Shown here piece by piece: positions 57,284-64,000 of a stretch of 64,000 bases of DNA (its first letter is position 1; each line of letters opens with the position of its first letter). The notes under the pieces are model-generated. The model saw only the letters and a list, made by a program, of their open reading frames with translations, was not told where the DNA came from and did no database searches. Source of the DNA: Caulobacter sp. (lineage in GTDB: Bacteria; Pseudomonadota; Alphaproteobacteria; Caulobacterales; Caulobacteraceae); the NCBI GenBank assembly GCA_030652755.1, contig JAUSPV010000097.1, forward strand, positions 36,769 to 100,768, written 5' to 3'. Position numbers and translations under genes: made by a program.

Positions 57284-60200
57284 CTAGAAGCGCTTGCTCA
57301 GCGACGCGTACCAGTAGCGGCCCGTCGCGCTGTGCAGCGAGCCGAGGTACCCGAAGTTGTTCGAGGCCAGCGGCGGATCCTTGTCCTCGAGGTTGCGGAC
57401 GCCGACGCGGACGGTGGAGCCGTCAAACACTCCGTCCTTGAAGGCGTACTGTCCGTAGAGGTTGACGGTCGTCCAGGCGTCGAGCTCGTAGTAGCGACCG
57501 TTCACCTGCGCCGGACCGGTGTCGTAGACCGAGCCGACGTGGTTCACGAAGATGCCCGCGCCCCAGCCGTCCTTGCGCCAGGTCAGGGTGGCGGTCGCCC
57601 GGAACTCCGGATAGCCGTCCATCTGCACCTGATTGCCGGCGCTGGAGACAGACGGACCGATCAGAGTGCCGTCGGCGATCGCCGCGATCAGGATCGCCTC
57701 GGTCTCGCCGGGGCTCTGGTCGTAGGCGATCAACTGGGCGACGTTGAGCTTGAAGTTGAAGTCGCCCAGAGGCGTGTCGTCGAGATCGTACTCAACGGTC
57801 ACATCGACGCCCTCGATCATGCGCGGCTGCAGGTTCGTATAGACGTCGTTCACATAGTCGATCGTGCCGACGATGTTGGTTCCGGTGGGAGCGTTGCGGA
57901 CCACGTTCGGGTTGGAATCGCCGTTCAGCCGCAGCAGATAGTCGTAAGAGATCTGGTTGGCCGCGCCGAGGATGCCGATGATGTTCTTCTGGCGGATCTG
58001 CCAGTAGTCGGCCGTGATCAGCAGTCGACCATACTCGATCGGAATGAAGGACGGCTCGTAGACGAAGCCGACGGTGGCGTTGTCGGCCTCTTCCGGCGTC
58101 AGGTTCTGGTTGCCGCTCCGCACTTCCAGGGTGCTCGAGGCGGTGCAGGCGGGCGGCGCGGCCGGCGGCGGGGCCGGCGGGTTGTTGATCCGGCAAGCGG
58201 CCCAGTCGGTCCGGCTGTTCGAGACGGTCGTCCCGTCGCTGTAGAACTGCGGCAGGTTCGGAGCCCGGAAGCTCTGCGAGACCGAGCCACGCAGCGCGAA
58301 GCCGCCGCCGACCTTCCAGAGCAGGGCGACCTTCGGCTTCAGGACGTTGCCGAAGTCCGAGTAGTACTCGTCGCGCGCCGCCAGCTGCAGGCTGACTTCC
58401 TCGACAAGCGGGATGTTCATCTCGGGCGAGACCACCGGAATCGCGAGCTCGAGGTAGGCCGAGGCGATATTGCGATCGCCCTTCACGTCCGGGGATCCGC
58501 TCGCGCCCATGACGTCGGTGCCATAGGTGATGCCGGAAACCAGGTTGGTGTAGGTGATGGTGCCGTCGAGGCGGTCGTCACGGTCGTCCACGAAAGTCTC
58601 GCGACGGACCTCGACGCCCGCCGCGATGCCAACCGGCCCGGCCGGCAGTTCGTAGAGATCGGGGTTGGAGACCTTGAAGTCCCAGAGGGCCAGCGAGGTT
58701 TCGCTGATCCGGTAGACGTTGATCAGGAACGAGTCGATCGTCGCCTGGCTGTTGGGCGTCCCGTCACCGAGCGAAAAGGCGTCCTGCGAGCCGCCGTTGA
58801 AGGGGTTGTAGGCGTCGGCCGTGGTTCGCGACACCGCCTGCGCGAAGAGCGTGTTGCTGATCGCGTTGCGGGTCTGGTCCTTGGTGCGGGCCTCCGAATA
58901 GATGATCGCCGTATCCCAGTCCCAGCCGTGCCAGTTTCCGCGCAGGCCGCCGAGCAGGCGAAGGCTGTCGTCGGTCACCGTGTAGTCGCGGGGACCGGTG
59001 TCGACCGGCCTGTAGGTGGTCATGTTCAGCGCCAGGCCGCCGACCGGAACGTTGGTCAGATTGGGCAGGCGATTGGGGCTGCCGGTGGGACCGAACGGGT
59101 TCCAGTAGGCGTTGGCGGCGATGCTGATCGGCGCCGAAGACAGCGGCGCCGACTGCTCGCGGCTGCCGTTGAAGAGCGAGTGATAGAATCCGACCTCGCC
59201 GTAGAGCAGGATGTCGGGCGTGAGATCGTGCTCGATGGTGCTGAACAGGTTGGTCCGCTCGACACTGCCGCGCAGCGTGCGGTCGGGGTTCTCGTCATAG
59301 CGCAGCGGGCGTTGGGCGGTGTTGGTGATGGTGCCGGTGCGGATACAGATGTCGCCGGCGCCGAACAGCGTGCTGTTGCAGCCGCCGGTCTGGGTCAGGG
59401 CGTTCGCGACCGGTTCGATGTGGAACACGCCGCTGGCCGTCAGGTTGACGCCGCTCTGCTTGACCTGAAGGGCCGAGCTGCTGGAGGTCAGGCCACGAAC
59501 GCTGAAAGAACCCCAGGGGCTGGACGTCGATCGGTTGTCGAACGAGGTGCTGCCTTCCCACGGCGTCCCGACAACGCCGGGACGGTGGTCTTCGCTGGCG
59601 GCGTAGTCGCGCTCCGTGGCGTTCAGGCGCGTGCGGCCGGTGTAGCTGCCGAAGAAGGTCACCCGCGTGCCGTCGGCCAGCTTGGTCCCCGCCTTCACCG
59701 TGAACAGACCCTCGTGGTAGCCGGTGCCTTCCGAGGCGCCGCCCTGCAGTTCAACGCGCAGGCCCTGGAAGCGGGTGTCGAGGACGGTGTTGACCACGCC
59801 CGCGACCGCGTCGGTGCCGTAGATGGCGGCGGCGCCATCGCGCAGCACTTCCACCCGCTTCACGCCGGAGACCGGGATGGAGTTGGTGTTGGGCGTGGTG
59901 ACGGGAACGAAGTTCTCGGTCTGGGTGCCCGGGTGCATGACGGAGCGGCGACCGTTCAGAAGCATCAGCGTGTTGCCGGTGCCGAGACTGCGCAGGTTCA
60001 ACGACGCGACGTCGCCTCGGGCGTCGTTCAGGTTGCCGGTGGTCCGGGCTTCCTGGAACTGGACGTCACCTGCCTGCGGGATGGCCCGGAAAAGCTCGTC
60101 GCCCGAGACCGCGCCCGTCGCGACGATATCTTCCTCGCTGACCAGGGTCACCGGAAGGGCCGTATCGACCTTCGCCCCCTTGATCTGGCTGCCGATGACG

Positions 60201-60316
60201 GTGATGGCCTCGACTTCGGTGCCCTCGGATCCGTCCTGGGCGAACGCCGAGGTGGCGATCAGAGACGCCCCCGCGAGCAGGGCGAACTTAAAGGTCGTGA
60301 TGATTCTATGGGACAT
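57284..60316 (-). CDS. TonB-dependent receptor
   Basis: 1010 aa; signal peptide; TonB-box-like EAITVIGSQI; VEVLRDGAAAIYGTDAVAGVVNTVL; C-terminal ..YWYASLSKRF. Confidence 0.95.
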   Translation of the reverse strand: MSHRIITTFKFALLAGASLIATSAFAQDGSEGTEVEAITVIGSQIKGAKVDTALPVTLVSEEDIVATGAVSGDELFRAIPQAGDVQFQEARTTGNLNDARGDVASLNLRSLGTGNTLMLLNGRRSVMHPGTQTENFVPVTTPNTNSIPVSGVKRVEVLRDGAAAIYGTDAVAGVVNTVLDTRFQGLRVELQGGASEGTGYHEGLFTVKAGTKLADGTRVTFFGSYTGRTRLNATERDYAASEDHRPGVVGTPWEGSTSFDNRSTSSPWGSFSVRGLTSSSSALQVKQSGVNLTASGVFHIEPVANALTQTGGCNSTLFGAGDICIRTGTITNTAQRPLRYDENPDRTLRGSVERTNLFSTIEHDLTPDILLYGEVGFYHSLFNGSREQSAPLSSAPISIAANAYWNPFGPTGSPNRLPNLTNVPVGGLALNMTTYRPVDTGPRDYTVTDDSLRLLGGLRGNWHGWDWDTAIIYSEARTKDQTRNAISNTLFAQAVSRTTADAYNPFNGGSQDAFSLGDGTPNSQATIDSFLINVYRISETSLALWDFKVSNPDLYELPAGPVGIAAGVEVRRETFVDDRDDRLDGTITYTNLVSGITYGTDVMGASGSPDVKGDRNIASAYLELAIPVVSPEMNIPLVEEVSLQLAARDEYYSDFGNVLKPKVALLWKVGGGFALRGSVSQSFRAPNLPQFYSDGTTVSNSRTDWAACRINNPPAPPPAAPPACTASSTLEVRSGNQNLTPEEADNATVGFVYEPSFIPIEYGRLLITADYWQIRQKNIIGILGAANQISYDYLLRLNGDSNPNVVRNAPTGTNIVGTIDYVNDVYTNLQPRMIEGVDVTVEYDLDDTPLGDFNFKLNVAQLIAYDQSPGETEAILIAAIADGTLIGPSVSSAGNQVQMDGYPEFRATATLTWRKDGWGAGIFVNHVGSVYDTGPAQVNGRYYELDAWTTVNLYGQYAFKDGVFDGSTVRVGVRNLEDKDPPLASNNFGYLGSLHSATGRYWYASLSKRF

Positions 60317-60415
60317 GTCCCGTAACCCCCTTTGTGCGCGGAGGCGGGCATTCCGCCCTGTCCCCCGCCGTCTCCCTCAGGATCGCTGTTCGTCCGATCC
60401 CAGCCAATAACCAAA

Positions 60416-60439
60416 GCCTTTCCGACGCTTGGGAAAGGC
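60416..60439. promoter_or_regulatory. Hairpin upstream of TonB receptor
   Basis: GCCTTTCC-gacgcttg-GGAAAGGC perfect 8-bp inverted repeat between TonB receptor and epimerase genes. Confidence 0.4.
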
Positions 60440-60459
60440 ATAACCCAGCCCTATACGTC

Positions 60460-61452
60460 CTATCCGGGTTCTCCCCAGAACCCCCGGGCCGGCGGCGTCA
60501 TCCAGCCGCCCTCGACCTTGACGCCGCAGGGCCAGTCGCCGGCCAGCCACCACGGGCCGTCGAGGTCGGCGAAGTCCGAAGCGCCGGCGATATGCAGGGC
60601 CGGCGCGATGGCCATGGAAGAGCCGACCATGCAGCCGGTCATCACGATGAAGCCGAGCCGCCGGGCCTCGCCCAGCAAGGCGATGGCCCCGGTCAGACCG
60701 CCTGTCTTGTCGAGCTTGATATTGATGGCCTGATAGCGATCCTTCAGGTCGGCCAGCTGGTCCGCCGTATGGACCGACTCGTCGGCGCAGACCGGGGCGG
60801 GCGGATCGAAGCCGGCCAGCGCGTGGTCGTCATCGGCCGGCAGCGGCTGCTCAATCAGAGCGATATTCAGGCGCGCCAGCAGGGGGCGGACATCGCGCAG
60901 AATGTCGATGGTCCAGCCTTCGTTCGGATCGATGATGAGTCGGGAATTGGGCGCCGCCTGCCCTACGGCGAGCAGACGCTGTTCGATCAACTCGCCGTCC
61001 AGCTTGATCTTGACGACCGGCGCGTCGGCGATGGCGCGCGCCGCCGCCCCCATGGCCTCCGGCTCGTCCAGGCTGACCGTCACCGCGCAGGCCAGCCGCT
61101 CGGGCCGCGCCAGTCCGGTGATCTGCGCCACCGTGCGGCCGGTCTCCCGGGCGCGAAGGTCCCACAGGGCGCAGTCCAGGGCGTTGCGGGCGGCGCCGGC
61201 GGGCAGCAGGGCGGTCAGCGTCTCGTCCGGCATCCCGGATTCAAACGCGCCGGCCACCGCTTCCAGGTGGGCGACGACCGCGTCGACGCTTTCGCCGTAG
61301 CGCGGATAGGGGACCGATTCCCCCCGGCCCACCGCCGCGCCGCGCCGCAGCTCGACCATCACCGTGTCGGCGGAAGTCTTGACGCCCCGCGAGATGCGGA
61401 AGGGCGCCTTCAGCGGCCAGCGGCGGCGTGAGACGTCGAAGCTTCGAAGCAT
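60460..61452 (-). CDS. dgcA: Dipeptide epimerase-like enolase superfamily protein, DgcA-type
   Basis: Catalytic VVKIKLDGE and INIKLDKTGG lysines; IALIEQPLP; adjacent to DUF1611 gene. Confidence 0.82.
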   Translation of the reverse strand: MLRSFDVSRRRWPLKAPFRISRGVKTSADTVMVELRRGAAVGRGESVPYPRYGESVDAVVAHLEAVAGAFESGMPDETLTALLPAGAARNALDCALWDLRARETGRTVAQITGLARPERLACAVTVSLDEPEAMGAAARAIADAPVVKIKLDGELIEQRLLAVGQAAPNSRLIIDPNEGWTIDILRDVRPLLARLNIALIEQPLPADDDHALAGFDPPAPVCADESVHTADQLADLKDRYQAINIKLDKTGGLTGAIALLGEARRLGFIVMTGCMVGSSMAIAPALHIAGASDFADLDGPWWLAGDWPCGVKVEGGWMTPPARGFWGEPG

Positions 61453-62447
61453 GACAGCAGGTTGTCCACGATCTGGTCGACGCCCATCCGGACAGGGTCC
61501 TGGCAGGGCAGATTGAGCTCGGCGGCCGCCTCGGCGCAGAGGCGGGCGGCGTCCTCATCGCTGAAGGCCGAGGTGTTGAAGGCCACGCCCACGGCGATGA
61601 CCGCCGGGTTGGTCAGGCGGGCGGCCTGGAGGTTGCGCTCGAGGGTTTCCTTCAGGCCCGGCACCGGATGGCCCGGAACGCCGCGCATGTGCGGCCGGCC
61701 GGGCTCGTGGCAAAGCACCAGGGCGTCGGGCTGGCTGCCGTGCAGCAGGCCCAGCGACACCCCGGCGTAGGATGGGTGGAACAGGGAGCCCTGCCCCTCG
61801 ATGATGTCCCAGCCGCCGTCGTGGCGGGCGGGCGAAACCCGCTCGGCGCCGCCGGAGATGAAGTCGGCGACGACGGCGTCCACCGCCACCCCCTCGCCGG
61901 CGATCAGGATGCCGGTCTGGCCGGTGGCGCGGAAGTCGGCCTTCAGCCCCCTGCCCTGCATCTCCCGTTCCAGGGCCAGCGAGGTGTACATCTTGCCCAT
62001 CGAGCAGTCGGTGCCGACGGTCAGCAGCCGCAGGCCCGCGCGGGGCGTACCCTTGCCGACGCCGAGATCGGCCGGCGGCCGGCGCACGTCGAACAGCTTG
62101 CGGCCGTTGCGGTCTGCGGCCTCGCGGATGGCCGGCACATCGCCCAGCCGCTGGTGCAGGCCGCTGGCCACGTCCAGCCCGGCCTCCAGCGCGGCGACGA
62201 TCTCGGGAATGGCGGCGGCGCTGAGCACGCCCCCGGCGTTGGCCTCGCCGATGATCATCGTCTTCGCGCCGCGCGCCGCAGCCTCGGCGACGGTCAGGTC
62301 CTCGAGGCCCAGGGTGACCTCGCAGCCCGGCAGCCGGCGCTGGCCGACGCAGAGTTGCGGTCGCCACTGCGCCACGCCGCGCGCGGTCTTCACGGCCAGC
62401 GGGTCGGTCGCGGCCCCCAGGTACAGGAGGTAGGGAGAGGAAATCAT
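61410..62447 (-). CDS. dgcN: DUF1611 family protein, DgcN-type (D-glutamate N-acetyltransferase-like)
   Basis: TVGTDCSMGKMYTSLALEREM P-loop-like; EGQGSLFHPSYAGVSLGLLHGSQPDALVLCHE; 43-nt overlap with epimerase. Confidence 0.82.
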   Translation of the reverse strand: MISSPYLLYLGAATDPLAVKTARGVAQWRPQLCVGQRRLPGCEVTLGLEDLTVAEAAARGAKTMIIGEANAGGVLSAAAIPEIVAALEAGLDVASGLHQRLGDVPAIREAADRNGRKLFDVRRPPADLGVGKGTPRAGLRLLTVGTDCSMGKMYTSLALEREMQGRGLKADFRATGQTGILIAGEGVAVDAVVADFISGGAERVSPARHDGGWDIIEGQGSLFHPSYAGVSLGLLHGSQPDALVLCHEPGRPHMRGVPGHPVPGLKETLERNLQAARLTNPAVIAVGVAFNTSAFSDEDAARLCAEAAAELNLPCQDPVRMGVDQIVDNLLSCFEASTSHAAAGR

Positions 62448-62565
62448 GGAACGCTCGGGCGGCTGGTGTCGATGGCGGGACCATCGCGACCGAGCCGCCC
62501 GGCGTCGAATTCAGATGCGGGCCTGACCTACCAAGAAAAGCTATGGGTGAGCGGCCGCGGGGGCG

Positions 62566-63462
62566 CTATCCCCCGCTCTTCTCCGCCAGCACCTGGCTCA
62601 TGGTCTTGATGAAATTCTCGGACAGGTGCGACAGCGGCCGGTCCTCCAGGTGCATGCAGTAGACGCCGAACCTGAGCGGCGGATCCAGCGGCCGGAACTC
62701 GACCTTGTCAGAGGGATCGGCCCGGGCGGTGAACTCGTCGACCACCGCCACCCCGACGCCGTTCCGCACCAGCGAGGCGGCCATGTAGAAGGTGCTGCAT
62801 GTGACCGGCTCGTTGATCGTCAGCCCCCGCTCCTCGACCTCGGCGGAGAAGATCTCGCTGACCGGCCCCGTGGCGCCCGAGCCGATGTATTCGCGCGTTT
62901 CGAGCTCGGCCAGGTCCAGGCGCTCGGCCGCGTTCTCACCGAACTCGCCGCGCGGGAACATGAGCATCAGTTCGCCTGCCCCGATCTGGAAGTTGGCGAT
63001 GCGCGGGTGCTGGATGGCGTCATAGGCCAGGGCCATGTCGACCTCGTGCTCGTACAGCCCGCGCAGCACCTCGTCGTAGTGCAGGGTGCGGAAGTCGAAG
63101 GTCACCGTCGGATGCGCCGCCCGGAAGCGGGCCACCGCCTCGGGCGCGACGCCCAGGCCCAGCGCCGGCAACACGGCGGCGCGGATGTGACCGCCCTCGC
63201 CGAGCCTGAGGTTGCGGGCGGCCTGCTTGAGCGAGTCGAGCCGCTCGAAGACCTCCTTCACCTCGCGAAACAGCGCGTGCGCCTCGTCGGTCGGCGCCAG
63301 CCGCCCCTTCACCCGCCGGAACAGGTTGAATCCGAGCTGGTCCTCGGCGTGCTTGAGCACCTTCGAAACCGACGGCTGGGACACGTTCAGCGCCCGCGCC
63401 GCGGTCGAGATCGACCCGTGCGCGTACACCGCGTGGAACACTTCAATATGCCTTAGACGCAT
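62566..63462 (-). CDS. LysR family transcriptional regulator (possible DgcR)
   Basis: MRLRHIEVFHAVYAHGSISTAARALNVSQPSVSKVLKHAEDQLGFNLFRR; adjacent to dgcN/dgcA. Confidence 0.92.
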   Translation of the reverse strand: MRLRHIEVFHAVYAHGSISTAARALNVSQPSVSKVLKHAEDQLGFNLFRRVKGRLAPTDEAHALFREVKEVFERLDSLKQAARNLRLGEGGHIRAAVLPALGLGVAPEAVARFRAAHPTVTFDFRTLHYDEVLRGLYEHEVDMALAYDAIQHPRIANFQIGAGELMLMFPRGEFGENAAERLDLAELETREYIGSGATGPVSEIFSAEVEERGLTINEPVTCSTFYMAASLVRNGVGVAVVDEFTARADPSDKVEFRPLDPPLRFGVYCMHLEDRPLSHLSENFIKTMSQVLAEKSGG

Positions 63463-63510
63463 GGACGGGGATAGAAAGCCATGCGGCGGGGTTATGCAAG
63501 GGGGAGCCGT

Positions 63511-63619
63511 GCGTCCTTCGACACGCCGCTTCGCGGCTGCTCAGGATGACGTCGATTGAAGACCACCTCTTCACGTCATGCTGAGCAGCACCCGCAGGGT
63601 GCGTGTCGAAGCACGCAGG
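63511..63619. repeat. Pair of inverted about 42-bp palindromic intergenic repeats
   Basis: CGTCCTTCGACACGCcgcttcgcggcTGCTCAGGATGACGT versus reverse complement CGTGCTTCGACACGCaccctgcgggtgcTGCTCAGCATGACGT. Confidence 0.65.
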
Positions 63620-63621
63620 AC

Positions 63622-64000
63622 CTAGAAGCTCTTCGGCATCCCCAGCACGTGGGTGCCCACATGGCTCAGGATCAGGTTCGTGCTGATCGGGGCCACCTGG
63701 TAGAGCCGCGTCTCGCGGAACTTGCGCTCGACGTCGTACTCCTCGGCGAAGCCGAAGCCGCCGTGGGTCTGGATGCAGGTGTCGGCCGCCGCCCACGAGG
63801 CTTCACTGGCTAGCAGTTTGGCCATGTTGGCCTCGGTGCCGCAGGGCTGGCCGGCCTCGAACAGCGCGGCGGCGTGGTCGACCATCAGGGCGGCCGCCGA
63901 CAGCTGGACATGGTTGCGGGCGATGGGGAACTGCACGCTCCGCCGGGTAAGAGAAGCGCTGGCCTGACAACCCCGCCGCCGCCCGCTATGCAGGCGGCAT
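63622..64000 (-). CDS. Acyl-CoA dehydrogenase, C-terminal part (5' end outside window)
   Basis: SVQFPIARNHVQLSAAALMVDHAAALFEAG...THGGFGFAEEYDVERKFRETRLYQVAPISTNLILSHVGTHVLGMPKSF; frame open to window edge. Confidence 0.75.
   Translation of the reverse strand, partial: CRLHSGRRRGCQASASLTRRSVQFPIARNHVQLSAAALMVDHAAALFEAGQPCGTEANMAKLLASEASWAAADTCIQTHGGFGFAEEYDVERKFRETRLYQVAPISTNLILSHVGTHVLGMPKSF

Noticed and set aside
57332-60325. 997-aa ORF on + strand opposite the TonB receptor
   Set aside because: Shadow ORF; composition dominated by V/D/R/G repeats, no domain signature.
1-64000. tRNA, rRNA, CRISPR or intact IS/prophage
   Set aside because: No T-loop/anticodon arrangement, regularly spaced repeat, integrase or transposase was recognised on reading.
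63937-64000. Possible frameshift in the N-terminal part of the edge ACAD
   Set aside because: Only about 60 nt of upstream sequence are present; the frame is open to the edge, so truncation by the window is the simpler explanation.

Overview
GC-rich alphaproteobacterial chromosomal segment, probably Caulobacterales-like (inferred from the gene order of the chemotaxis operon). No tRNA, rRNA, CRISPR or intact transposon was recognised. Main blocks: (1) 1-7.8 kb, an iron/redox locus: DUF6607, TonB siderophore receptor, two PepSY-type membrane proteins, an ApbE-DUF2271 fusion and DUF4198, with two Fur-like palindromes and a candidate flavinylation motif. (2) 7.9-35 kb, a lipid/terpenoid/xenobiotic catabolic region: EcKL-like kinase, CYP153-like P450, two acyl-CoA synthetases, seven acyl-CoA dehydrogenases, ALDH, MFS, VOC, TauD, FGE-like lipoprotein, HLD-I dehalogenase and MBL-fold hydrolase. 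It includes a 45-aa membrane protein preceded by an FNR/FixK-type box. (3) 35.7-37.7 kb, a TrmH methyltransferase and a tandem MarR pair. (4) 38.4-46.1 kb, a cheX-Y-A-W-R-B-Y-D-U-Y-E operon with no MCP gene. Its distal CheY-like protein has Glu at the phospho-acceptor position, an Arg-rich tail and a FliM-like peptide. (5) 46.8-63.5 kb, a peptide/gamma-glutamyl/D-amino-acid scavenging region: tandem GGTs, D-aminoacylase-like protein, symporter, TonB receptor and a DgcA/DgcN/LysR-type D-glutamate module. Product names rest on family recognition by eye; no database search was run.
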